This document shows, in pieces, positions 43,939 through 51,990 of a stretch of 64,000 nt of DNA; position 1 is the stretch's first letter, and each line of letters opens with the position of its first letter. The translations under genes and the position numbers were made by a program. The notes below the pieces were generated by a model, which worked only from the letters and a program-made list of their open reading frames with translations, ran no database searches and was not told the origin of the DNA. This stretch comes from CAKOSP01 sp044432745. GTDB lineage: Bacteria > Bacillota_I > Bacilli_A > RF39 > UBA660. The DNA lies in contig JAWXUH010000003.1 in NCBI GenBank assembly GCA_044432745.1, positions 61,380-125,379 of the forward strand. The letters are read 5' to 3'.

Positions 43939-44392
43939 AAAAAATATTGATAAAATTATACGAATTGATGATAAAAAACTAAAAATAATAACAACTGTAA
44001 TTAATATAATTATGTTTATTATTGTTTTATTAACATTATTTACAAATATAATAAGCATTAACTGGTACTGGTTATTTATAACAATATATTTATTAATAGA
44101 TGTAATAAATATCACTCACTGGGATTGTGATGGACTAAACATCAATAAAAAAGATGGTGATAAAATAACTATTAGATATAAAGATATTACTGCAATAACT
44201 ATGTTTATTAGTTCATTATTTTATTTAATAGTTCTTGGATTTGAATTATATAATGAAAGTATTAGAGAAAATATATATGTTATTTTAACTCTTTATATAC
44301 TACTATCAACTTCACAAATTTTAAATAACATTGCTAAAAATAATAGTAAAAAAGATATAGAAAAACTAGTTAAAAAAACTTTTAAGAAATAA
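43931..44392 (+). CDS. Four-helix membrane protein, 153 aa
   Basis: Overlaps the XRE gene by 8 bases and is presumably co-expressed with it. Start at 43931 (MSKKNIDKIIRIDDKKLKI) is preceded by GAAAGGAATAATAAAA. Four hydrophobic segments (about 18-40, 43-60, 92-110, 118-138) with a short domain between the pairs containing THWDCDGLNINKKDGDKI and a charged KLVKKTFKK tail. The central part resembles small PH-like or YdbT-type strands, but I do not recognise the family. An immunity, signalling or anti-helper role cannot be decided. Confidence 0.7.
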   Translation: MSKKNIDKIIRIDDKKLKIITTVINIIMFIIVLLTLFTNIISINWYWLFITIYLLIDVINITHWDCDGLNINKKDGDKITIRYKDITAITMFISSLFYLIVLGFELYNESIRENIYVILTLYILLSTSQILNNIAKNNSKKDIEKLVKKTFKK

Positions 44393-44457
44393 AATGACGT
44401 TTGTGACGTTTTTTTCTGCCACCCCTAGCAAGAAAAAACGTCATAACGTCATTTTTT
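44392..44457 (+). terminator. Long imperfect hairpin with duplicated TGACGT blocks
   Basis: Arms of about 24 bases: AAATGACGTTTGTGACGT... against ...ACGTCATAACGTCATTT, followed by seven T. The T-run supports termination of the XRE-membrane protein unit. Element 2 has a hairpin with the same double-TGAC design at 49261-49327. Confidence 0.7.
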
Positions 44458-44664
44458 TAATTTATATAACTTTCATAAAATGACTATATTACATTGTATT
44501 TATATTTTTTCTGTTAAATCATAACTAGTAATATATTTCTCTTCTTTTGTGATTTGTCAATTAATTAAAATTTATCAAAAGTATTACTATCAACTTCAAC
44601 ATTTTGAACAACTCCATTAATATCCAATCACCTATTGGTAATTTAGTTATTAAGGCAAAATAAA
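44458..44664. other. Intergenic region without recognised gene
   Basis: About 200 AT-rich bases between two hairpins. On the minus strand a short open stretch reads NGVVQNVEVDSNTFDKF before a stop, which may be a relic of a gene's 3' end, but it is too short to assign. Nothing else seen. Confidence 0.4.
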
Positions 44665-44703
44665 CAAAAACACACAGCTTTAAATATAGTTGTGTGTTTT
44701 TAT
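44665..44703. terminator. Bidirectional terminator after the ABC exporter operon
   Basis: AAACACACA (44668-44676) and TGTGTGTTT (44691-44699) with a 14-base loop, A-run on the left and T-run on the right. It lies 55 bases after the stop of the second exporter gene. Confidence 0.75.
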
Positions 44704-44757
44704 TTATCAAATGAGTTTTTTATAATATATTATGATTTCAAGTATCTACACTATAAT

Positions 44758-46596
44758 TTAACTTACTATCTCACTTTCTTCAAATTGGCTATTGTAAAGT
44801 TCCGCATAAAAGCCTTTTTCAGCTAAAAGTTTTGTGTGATTTCCACTTTCAATAATATTACCATCTTTCATAACTAAGATAATATCTGCATTTTTAATTG
44901 TAGATAATCTATGAGCAATAATAAATGAAGTTTTTCCTTTAGATAGATTATCCATGGCTTTTGCAATTAAAAGTTCTGTTCTTGTATCTACTGAACTAGT
45001 TGCTTCATCTAATATTAGTAATTCAGATTTTTTTACCATTGCTCTTGCTATTGTAAGTAGTTGTTTTTCACCTGTTGATAATGTTGCATTACTCATAATT
45101 GTATCATAACCTTTTGGCATCGTCATAATTGTATGATGAATCCCCACTGATTTACAAGCATTTATAATCTCTTCTTCTGAAATTTTTTGATTATATGCTA
45201 TATTTTCAAAAATTGTACCTTCAAATATCCAAGTATCTTGTAAAACCATCGAAAATAAATCGTGCAAACTTTCTCTTGTCATTTGATTTATTGGAGTACC
45301 ATCAATTATTATAGCACCACTATTAACTTCATAAAATCGCATAAGTAAATTCACCATTGTTGTTTTACCAGCACCTGTTGGACCTACGATTGCTACTTTT
45401 TGACCACCTTTTATTTTAGCACTAAAATCTTTTATTATCATTTTATCTGCTGTATATCCAAAATTTACATTTTTAAAGATAATATTGCCTTTAGTAGTCT
45501 TCATCTTTTTCAAATCTTTATCTTCTTGTAAAAGTTCCTTTTCTTCTAAAAGGTTGAATACTCTTTCGCTTGCCGCTGCTGCTGATTGAAGTGTTGTTAC
45601 AGATTGAGCAAGTGTTGCAAGTGGTTGAGTAAATAATCTTATATAAATCATAAATGCAACAATTACACCAAATGTTATGCTACCATTTAAAACAAGTGTT
45701 GATCCAACTATACACACAACAACATAAGCAAAATCTCCTGTAAAGTTCATAATTGGCATCATCATACCAGATAAAAATTGAGCTCTCCAAGCTGACTGAT
45801 ATAAATTTTCATTTTTTTCATCAAAGTTTTTTTCAACAAACCCTTCTTTATTGTATGCTTTGATAATTGAATGCCCTGTATATGTTTCTTCAACATGTCC
45901 ATTTAAATCACCCAACTTTGACTGTTGTGAAATAAAATGTTTTTGAGACTTTGATATTATCAATCCCATAAGTGAAAATCCAAATAGTGTTGATACAAAT
46001 CCTGAAAGACCCATTATCCAATTTGTATATATCATCAGTATTAATGCCCCTGAAAAATTTATCATACCACTAATAATTGATGACATACTTTGATTTAAAC
46101 TTGTACCAATTGTATCTATATCATTTACAAAACAACTTAATGTATCTCCATATGATGTTTTATCAAAATATGATAAAGGTAATCTATTAATTTTACTTGT
46201 CATTTCTGTACGAAGCTTCTTACAAATTTTTTGTGATACAACAGCCATAATGCTTCCTTGCAAATATCCAAAAATAAGGCTTAACCCATAAATTATAATT
46301 AGGAAATATCCTATACTTTCAATTGCATTTAAATCAATTTCTGTTTGCATACCTTCTAAAATTAAATTTGTTATTTCAGTTAACCTACTCGGACCACTAA
46401 GTGATAGTATTGAAGATGATACGGCAAATACAATTGCGATAATTATAATAACTTTATACCCACCACAATATTTAAATAACTTTCTTAAACTACCAACAAA
46501 ATCTTTTGCTTTATCACCATGATTTCCGCCAGGAGGACCACCAGGAGGCGTAAAACTTGTTGCTTGATTTTGATTTTTACTATCTGTTTTATTCAT
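44758..46596 (-). CDS. ABC exporter, heterodimer subunit 2 (cargo of element 1)
   Basis: A 612-residue fused membrane-ATPase half-transporter. Start at 46596 (MNKTDSKNQNQATSFT) is set by AAAGGAGG. A glycine-proline-rich cytoplasmic N-terminus (TPPGGPPGGNHGDK) precedes six membrane segments (about 45-330). ATPase: Walker A VAIVGPTGAGKTTMVNLLMRF, Q-loop FSMVLQDTWIFEGTI, signature LSTGEKQLLTIARAM, Walker B LLILDEATSSVD and H-loop FIIAHRLSTI. The signature LSTGE is variant relative to LSGGQ and the catalytic Glu is present. It overlaps the preceding gene by 8 bases. Type IV heterodimeric exporters of this kind with a MarR regulator usually export drugs or peptides. Confidence 0.93.
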   Translation of the reverse strand: MNKTDSKNQNQATSFTPPGGPPGGNHGDKAKDFVGSLRKLFKYCGGYKVIIIIAIVFAVSSSILSLSGPSRLTEITNLILEGMQTEIDLNAIESIGYFLIIIYGLSLIFGYLQGSIMAVVSQKICKKLRTEMTSKINRLPLSYFDKTSYGDTLSCFVNDIDTIGTSLNQSMSSIISGMINFSGALILMIYTNWIMGLSGFVSTLFGFSLMGLIISKSQKHFISQQSKLGDLNGHVEETYTGHSIIKAYNKEGFVEKNFDEKNENLYQSAWRAQFLSGMMMPIMNFTGDFAYVVVCIVGSTLVLNGSITFGVIVAFMIYIRLFTQPLATLAQSVTTLQSAAAASERVFNLLEEKELLQEDKDLKKMKTTKGNIIFKNVNFGYTADKMIIKDFSAKIKGGQKVAIVGPTGAGKTTMVNLLMRFYEVNSGAIIIDGTPINQMTRESLHDLFSMVLQDTWIFEGTIFENIAYNQKISEEEIINACKSVGIHHTIMTMPKGYDTIMSNATLSTGEKQLLTIARAMVKKSELLILDEATSSVDTRTELLIAKAMDNLSKGKTSFIIAHRLSTIKNADIILVMKDGNIIESGNHTKLLAEKGFYAELYNSQFEESEIVS

Positions 46597-48343
46597 TTTC
46601 CAATTCCTCCTTTGACAATTGTGATTCTGCAATTTCTCGGTAAAGATTATTTTTTGATAATAAATTACGATGAGTTCCAATTCCTGCTATAGTACCTTGA
46701 TCTATAACTATGATTTTGTCTGCATCTTTAACTGTGCTAATTCTTTGTGCTACAATTAATTTTGTCGAACCTATTGTTTCTGTTTTAAGTTTTTCTCTTA
46801 GCATCCTATCTGTTTTATAATCAAGTGCTGAAAAACAATCATCAAACATATATATTTCAGCATTTTTATATAATGCACGAGCAATTGATACCCTTTGTTT
46901 TTGCCCACCAGATAAATTAAGTCCACCTTGAGAGACTCTACCATCGACTCCTATTTTATCAATAAAATCTTTTGCTTGTGCTATATCAATTGACTTATTA
47001 AGCCTATCTTTTGAAATATTATCTTCTTCTCCATAAGCTATATTTGATGTAATAGTACCATCAAATAATACTGCCGTTTGAGAAACAAATCCTAATTTAT
47101 CTCGTAAATTCTTTTGTGTATATTCTTTAATGTTAACTCCATCAATTAATATTTCACCTTTATTAACATCATAATAACGCAGTATTAATTTAATAATAGT
47201 ACTTTTACCACTACCAGTAGCTCCAATAAAAGCAACAGTATCTCCCTTATTTATTTTAAATGATACATTGTTTAAAACATTTTCCTCACTTTCTGTGTAT
47301 GAAAACGATACATTCTTAAATTCAACAGCTACATCAAATTCTTCTTTACTAATACTGTTATTTCCATCTTTTATATTATTATTAAAATTTATAACTTCAT
47401 CGATTCTTGAAAGAGATACCAGTGTACGAGGTAACATCATAAAAATCATTGTAAGAATCATAAATGATAAAATTATCATAATAGAATATGATGAAAAAAC
47501 TACCATTTCAGAAAATATATTTAACGCTTCTGCTGAACTTCCTACCTCACTTATCAAAACAGCACCAAGCCAATATACTGCAAGAGTGATGGCTGACATC
47601 AAACTAGACATAAATGGACTTAAAAATGCCATTGTTGTATTTATGAATGTATTTGTATGTGCTATATTATGATTTGTTTTTTCAAATTTATCTTCGTGGT
47701 AGCTTTCAGCATTATATGCTCTTACTACCCTTACTCCTACTAAATGTTCTCCAACCACTGTGTTTAAATTGTCTACTAATTTTTGCAATTTTTTTGATTT
47801 TGGAACTGTAAGAGCCAAAAGCACTCCAATTACACATAAAAACGCACTAACTGCAACCATTGTAACTGTTGAAAATGCTGGGTTAGTTGTTGAAATTTTG
47901 TTAATAGCAAATAGACACATGAATGGTGCTCTAACTAATATTACAAATCCCATACATAATACTGTTTGTACTTGTGTAATATCATTAGTTGTTCTTGTGA
48001 TTAGACTTGCTATTGAGAATTTTGACATATCTGCCATTGAAAAGGAATTAGTTTTTTTATAAATATCCTCTCTCATTTTCATACAAGATCTTGTTGCTAC
48101 TCTTGCAGAACAAAATCCTGTTATTACTGTTATCGCTAAACTAAAAATTGAGCAAAGCAACATATAAGCACCAACAGTTAAAATTTCATTCATAGTACTT
48201 CCCTCTGTTTGCACTAAGGTAGTTACTTCACTCATGTATTCTGGTATCTTTAAATCTAATAACACTTGGATTATTACAAATACAATAATTATAGCTAAAA
48301 ATACCCATTCTTTTTTTCTAAAACTTTTAAATACTCTAGACAT
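46589..48343 (-). CDS. ABC exporter, heterodimer subunit 1 (cargo of element 1)
   Basis: A 584-residue half-transporter. Six membrane segments (about 12-300), then ATPase: Walker A VAFIGATGSGKSTIIKLILRY, Q-loop LGFVSQTAVLFDGTI, signature NLSGGQKQRVSIARALYK, Walker B IYMFDDCFSALDYKTD and H-loop LIVAQRISTV. The residue after Walker B is Asp (FDDCFSALD) instead of the catalytic Glu, and the H-loop has Gln instead of His (AQR). This marks the degenerate ATPase site of a heterodimer; the partner keeps canonical E and H. GTAGGAGGG precedes the ATG, 15 bases after marR. Confidence 0.93.
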   Translation of the reverse strand: MSRVFKSFRKKEWVFLAIIIVFVIIQVLLDLKIPEYMSEVTTLVQTEGSTMNEILTVGAYMLLCSIFSLAITVITGFCSARVATRSCMKMREDIYKKTNSFSMADMSKFSIASLITRTTNDITQVQTVLCMGFVILVRAPFMCLFAINKISTTNPAFSTVTMVAVSAFLCVIGVLLALTVPKSKKLQKLVDNLNTVVGEHLVGVRVVRAYNAESYHEDKFEKTNHNIAHTNTFINTTMAFLSPFMSSLMSAITLAVYWLGAVLISEVGSSAEALNIFSEMVVFSSYSIMIILSFMILTMIFMMLPRTLVSLSRIDEVINFNNNIKDGNNSISKEEFDVAVEFKNVSFSYTESEENVLNNVSFKINKGDTVAFIGATGSGKSTIIKLILRYYDVNKGEILIDGVNIKEYTQKNLRDKLGFVSQTAVLFDGTITSNIAYGEEDNISKDRLNKSIDIAQAKDFIDKIGVDGRVSQGGLNLSGGQKQRVSIARALYKNAEIYMFDDCFSALDYKTDRMLREKLKTETIGSTKLIVAQRISTVKDADKIIVIDQGTIAGIGTHRNLLSKNNLYREIAESQLSKEELENE

Positions 48344-48358
48344 ATTTCCCTCCTACTT

Positions 48359-48775
48359 TTAATACGTTATTTTTTGTAACAACGTCATTAGTGTTTCTAA
48401 TTCTTCATCTGATAATTTTCCGAATAATTCTTTTTTTAATTCTTCAATACATTCTCTAGATGAATTTATACAATATTTGCCACTCTGTGTTAGTTCTAAT
48501 AACTTGATTCTTTTGTCATTAATATCAAGATATGTTCGTACAAAACCTCTTGATTCTAACCTTGAAATCATACTTGCTGCGCTTGATTGAGCCACTTCTA
48601 GAATAGATTCTACATCTTTGTATGTTGCTGTATTATCTTTTTTATCTAACAAATATCCTAAAACTTGACCTTGAGCTAAAGTTAATCCTAAATCTTTTAG
48701 TTTTGCATTACCACTTTTTTCTATATTATCACTTATTTTTCTAAAATAATGTAAAAAATTATTTTTGTAATCCAT
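48359..48775 (-). CDS. MarR-family transcriptional regulator (cargo of element 1)
   Basis: A 138-residue winged-helix repressor. The helix-turn-helix and wing are at about 50-100 (ATYKDVESILEVAQSSAASMISRLESRGFVRT in parts, then DINDKRIKLLELTQSGKY, the D-x-R-x-x-x-L-x-L-T-x-x-G wing). It is the first gene of the exporter operon, and its promoter region contains an ACAGT-GT-ACTGT dyad, so autorepression relieved by a transported ligand is likely. GAAGGGAG precedes the ATG. Confidence 0.92.
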   Translation of the reverse strand: MDYKNNFLHYFRKISDNIEKSGNAKLKDLGLTLAQGQVLGYLLDKKDNTATYKDVESILEVAQSSAASMISRLESRGFVRTYLDINDKRIKLLELTQSGKYCINSSRECIEELKKELFGKLSDEELETLMTLLQKITY

Positions 48776-48796
48776 AATTTACTCCCTTCTTTATTC

Positions 48797-48825
48797 AGTA
48801 TAATATTTAAACAGTGTACTGTCAA
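48797..48825 (-). promoter_or_regulatory. marR-exporter promoter with overlapping operator
   Basis: Consensus promoter on the minus strand: TTGACA (48820-48825), 17-base spacer, TATACT (48797-48802). The dyad ACAGT-GT-ACTGT (48811-48822) covers the spacer and touches the -35; a further ACTGT copy lies at 48832-48836. The arrangement fits repression by the MarR protein. Confidence 0.75.
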
Positions 48826-48891
48826 TAGCATACTGTTGTTTTTTGAATTTTTCGATTTACTTCTTACATAAACTATGAGCTTTACTATTTT

Positions 48892-48981
48892 CTACTTCTT
48901 TTTGTCTTTAATCGAATGAATATTATAAGTTAAATAATACTTCCTTTCTTCAATTCTTCCATGATCCTTTTCTTCATTCAT
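48892..48981 (-). pseudogene. Remnant of an ISAs1-type transposase
   Basis: A 29-codon frame MNEEKDHGRIEERKYYLTYN... with AGGTGATTTAA before the ATG. The central H-G-R-I-E-x-R-x-Y-x-x-x-x-x-I pattern matches the segment found in ISAs1-family DDE transposases. Only this short piece is left; no inverted repeats or other transposase parts are visible nearby. It lies in element 1, 150 bases from the internal attachment site. Confidence 0.5.
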
Positions 48982-49119
48982 TTAAATCACCTATAAAAGT
49001 TCTTTCACATATATAACAAACCTACAAGCACAAAAAGGTGCGTCGTAATATCTTTTTTTATAAATAAATACAATTAAAAAAATTATATTGGTTATAATCT
49101 ATATCAGCAATTATCATTT

Positions 49120-49168
49120 TGTGGGTTAACGATGTTCAAGCAGTAGTATGAACATAATATACACACAT
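49120..49168. other. Hybrid internal attachment site joining the two elements
   Basis: Core AGT at 49142-49144 inside ATGTTCA (49132-49138) - 10 bases - TGAACAT (49149-49155). The left half (49120-49142) mirrors the element half of attL in 17 of 23 positions; the right half (49145-49168) mirrors the element half of attR in 18 of 24 positions. The site is therefore a junction of one attP half from each element, as expected after tandem site-specific integration. Confidence 0.8.
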
Positions 49169-49200
49169 AAAAAAGATAATAATAACTAAAGTTTATAACC

Positions 49201-49236
49201 AAAAAAGTATTACCGATTGATAATACTTTTTCTTTT
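49201..49236. terminator. Terminator-like hairpin just inside element 2
   Basis: AAAAAAGTATTA / TAATACTTTTT with an 8-base loop and T-rich tail, between the hybrid att site and the end of the restriction operon. Confidence 0.7.
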
Positions 49237-49260
49237 GTTTATTAATAATCTTATTAAGAT

Positions 49261-49327
49261 AAATGACAATATGACATTATAATACTATATACCCTATCAA
49301 TATATATAATGTCATTATGTCATTTTT
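49261..49327 (-). terminator. Long hairpin with duplicated TGACAT blocks
   Basis: Arms of about 20 bases (AAATGACAATATGACATT against AATGTCATTATGTCATTT), with T-run on the right and A-poor left flank. It lies directly after the last gene of the restriction operon. Same design as the hairpin at 44392-44457 in element 1 but with a different base sequence. Confidence 0.65.
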
Positions 49328-49336
49328 TATTTTTTA

Positions 49337-49693
49337 TTAAGATTTTTCAACATCGATATCACTCATACCTACATTCGATTCATCTCCAATATTCTCTAGC
49401 AAACTTCCAGTTGCTTCTCCTAAGTCGAACGGAGGTAAAGAATTAATATCATCTATAATACTGTTAATTAGACTAATTATATCATTAAAATATAACTTTA
49501 TTTTTTCTTCTTCTATATCATCTACATTCGTTTCTAAACTATATTGATTTCCTGCCGAATAAGATAATATATTATATATATCTATAGCATTTATTTTTTT
49601 GTCAGAATACATAATTTGTACTTCATTAGAATTTTTATCATTTTTTATTTTTATATTATTATCTTCATCAATATTAATTTTTATCTTTATCAT
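49337..49693 (-). CDS. Small acidic protein, last gene of the restriction/PHP-ATPase operon
   Basis: A 118-residue protein I do not recognise. It begins with an alternating MIKIKINIDEDNNIKIKND strand pair, contains a tyrosine-rich middle and a helical part ending ATGSLLENIGDESNVGMSDID. Strongly acidic, no Cys, no membrane segment. It overlaps the PHP-ATPase gene by 20 bases and has AAGGAG upstream, so it is translated together with it. An anti-toxin-like, regulatory or DNA-mimic role would suit its charge, but that is speculation. Confidence 0.75.
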   Translation of the reverse strand: MIKIKINIDEDNNIKIKNDKNSNEVQIMYSDKKINAIDIYNILSYSAGNQYSLETNVDDIEEEKIKLYFNDIISLINSIIDDINSLPPFDLGEATGSLLENIGDESNVGMSDIDVEKS

Positions 49694-51989
49694 AAGACTT
49701 TATTCTCCTTTCAATAGCATCATATCCTCCATCAAGATTATTTTTAATCAAATCTAATATGTTATAATTCTCACATTCATATTCTAATGAACCATATTGA
49801 ACTTCAATTTTGTTATTTATTTTTGATAAATGAATAACATTATCAACATCTAAATTAACAACCAACAATGGATTATGAGTTACAATTATGACTTGTTTTT
49901 TATCTTTTATCAAGTTTAAATATTTATTTAAATAAGCACTTATTCTTTTTGGATTAATGTCGTCTTCTGGTTGATCTATAACTAAAACCGTATAATCATT
50001 ATCTGATTCTTGAATAGTGAATTTATAATATACTAATGCAATTTCACCAGGTGTATTTCCAATTTCATTGTTAGTAGAAATTTCTGAAATTGAAGTTGTT
50101 TCTTGGCTAAAATCTTTAATAAATTTACCGATAACATTTTTTTTGTAATCTTCTAATTGATTTGAGTTATACCCTTTTAAAACTTTAGTAAAATCAGCCT
50201 TGTTTTTTATTTCCTTTATAGCATCTTCTTCTGCAAAATCTTTATTAAAGCAATTTTTATAGAATTCTTCTTTAAGATAAATGTTATTATACATAGTAGT
50301 CCTTTTAAAAACATAACCTTTATGCTCATTCTCTGACAATCCTTCCATTTTTTTAGGAAAATCAGGAAATTTATTGTTTTGTGAGCTTCCTTTAACATAA
50401 TCAATTATTATATTTTTAAATTTATCATATTTTGTTATTACATTGTTTCTAAATGTTTCTTCTGAAGTTCTTTGTGAAATGAGTTCAGTATTAAAATCTT
50501 CAAGCTTTGTTTTTATTATACCCCTTACTTTATTATCTCTTTCTATTAATGTAAATGATTTATTCATATCATTCAATATTTCTATTAAAATTTTCAAACT
50601 TTCATTCATTTTTTCTAATAAACTATTAGCCTGATAAAATTCTTCATAATCTTCACACTCACTATTTATCAAACTAATTATATAATCTAATTTATCAATT
50701 CTAGATTTTTTTGATTGTGTATTTGTAAATGTTAAATCAGATTTTATGACTGGATGATAAAAATCTCCTGATATTGGAGTCACAGTTAAGACTTCATTTT
50801 TCAATAATTCTAACTTATTGTTTATACTAATATTTTTTGTTACATAACTACATATTGCATTAAAATAATCAGTAATTTTATTCGAAAAAATTTCTTTATT
50901 ACTCACATCAATAAAGAAGTCGTTTTCTTTATCTTCAAATAAATTTCCAGATTTAACTTGTTCTATTATACTACCTTGCTTTATAAAATTTATATGAGAT
51001 TTTTGGAAAGGCATAACACTATAGTTGCATTTAATTTTGTTAATTTCGATTAAATCTTTATAGAAACTCTCACCATTATTCCCAAACAAACTTGCTAATA
51101 AAGATTTACCAGATCCATTATCACCTATAATTGCATTAATTCCATTAGCTAATGGATATTCAATATCATTAAGAGATATCGATTTTATATAATTAGTATT
51201 TTCATTTGTTATTCGATTTACCCTTGTACTAAAAGAAGTTATTGACATTAATAATCCCTTAAATGTTGGCAAACATTTAAGTTTTGTAAAATCTCTATTA
51301 ACTTTTATCGAAGTTTTATCATGATATGGGTAACTTTTCCACTCATGACAATCGCTCCCAGTAATTATAGGAAAATCTAGTTCAACCTCTCTTAAACTAC
51401 TTTTAACAATTCCTTCACTACGAGGATAATTATATTCCAAACAATCAATGTAGCCTACATTGATTAACTTTAAAGGATTTGATGATGCACTTGATAAGCT
51501 ATCAGTATTACCAGTACAATTTTCAAGAGCTTGTCTTTGATGAACTATTAAAATAGTTTTTATTCCAATATTTTTTAAAATTTTTTCAAATTCTTCCAAA
51601 TTATACACGTCATTTTTTTCTAACTTTCTTATTTCAAGAATTTTTTGTTCTAATATTTTTAGTTTTTCATCATCATCTTCATTAAAAATTGCAATAATAT
51701 GGCACTTAGGCTTACCAGTTTCTAATAGTACATCAAATTCTACACCTGGCAAATTATTTTTAATACCACCATTTTTTTCTTTTATTTTATTTTTTAAATC
51801 AATATATAAATCATAATTAAATCTATTGTGATCTGTAATTGCACACATGCCAATTTCATTTTCCTCTAATTTATCTATAAGTATATCTAAATTTTCATTT
51901 GTAGATTCGTTAACACAATTACCATCTTTATATGAACTAAAAACTGAGTGTATATGCAAATCTATCTTTATTATTTCATTAAGCATCAT
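49674..51989 (-). CDS. PHP-domain protein fused to SMC/ABC-type ATPase (TrlF-like)
   Basis: A 771-residue two-domain protein. Residues 1-250 are a PHP metal-dependent phosphoesterase domain: KIDLHIHSVFSSYKDG (H12, H14), CAITDHNRF, and ITGSDCHEW provide typical metal ligands. Residues 260-771 are an ABC/RecF-like ATPase: Walker A NAIIGDNGSGKSLLASLFG (about 289-297), a long coiled coil between about 400 and 600, Walker B TVLVIDQPEDDINPKRI (about 665-672) and IIVTHNPLLVVNLD. I recall such PHP-AAA fusions as TrlF-family; they recur in defence islands. It begins 1 base after the Res gene stop. Probably a nuclease or phosphatase whose activity is gated by the ATPase; inference. Confidence 0.83.
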   Translation of the reverse strand: MMLNEIIKIDLHIHSVFSSYKDGNCVNESTNENLDILIDKLEENEIGMCAITDHNRFNYDLYIDLKNKIKEKNGGIKNNLPGVEFDVLLETGKPKCHIIAIFNEDDDEKLKILEQKILEIRKLEKNDVYNLEEFEKILKNIGIKTILIVHQRQALENCTGNTDSLSSASSNPLKLINVGYIDCLEYNYPRSEGIVKSSLREVELDFPIITGSDCHEWKSYPYHDKTSIKVNRDFTKLKCLPTFKGLLMSITSFSTRVNRITNENTNYIKSISLNDIEYPLANGINAIIGDNGSGKSLLASLFGNNGESFYKDLIEINKIKCNYSVMPFQKSHINFIKQGSIIEQVKSGNLFEDKENDFFIDVSNKEIFSNKITDYFNAICSYVTKNISINNKLELLKNEVLTVTPISGDFYHPVIKSDLTFTNTQSKKSRIDKLDYIISLINSECEDYEEFYQANSLLEKMNESLKILIEILNDMNKSFTLIERDNKVRGIIKTKLEDFNTELISQRTSEETFRNNVITKYDKFKNIIIDYVKGSSQNNKFPDFPKKMEGLSENEHKGYVFKRTTMYNNIYLKEEFYKNCFNKDFAEEDAIKEIKNKADFTKVLKGYNSNQLEDYKKNVIGKFIKDFSQETTSISEISTNNEIGNTPGEIALVYYKFTIQESDNDYTVLVIDQPEDDINPKRISAYLNKYLNLIKDKKQVIIVTHNPLLVVNLDVDNVIHLSKINNKIEVQYGSLEYECENYNILDLIKNNLDGGYDAIERRIKSYDKDKN

Positions 51990-51990
51990 A

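Larger units (their letters stand above)
38536..49144. mobile_element. Integrative mobilizable element 1 (about 10.6 kb)
   Basis: Bounded by attL at 38533-38535 and by a hybrid attachment site with core at 49143-49144. Gene order from the left end: serine recombinase, small ORF, MobV relaxase, oriT, RepA-like ATPase, HTH protein (all minus), XRE regulator and membrane protein (plus), then MarR-regulated ABC exporter genes (minus). Boundaries are supported by the dyad formed when both ends are joined: TGTGGGTTAA (49120-49129) pairs with TTAACCCACA (38549-38558) and TTCAAG (49135-49140) with CTTGAA (38538-38543), each pair at identical distance from the GT core. It has a relaxase but no type IV secretion genes, so it needs a helper element. 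Confidence 0.8.
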
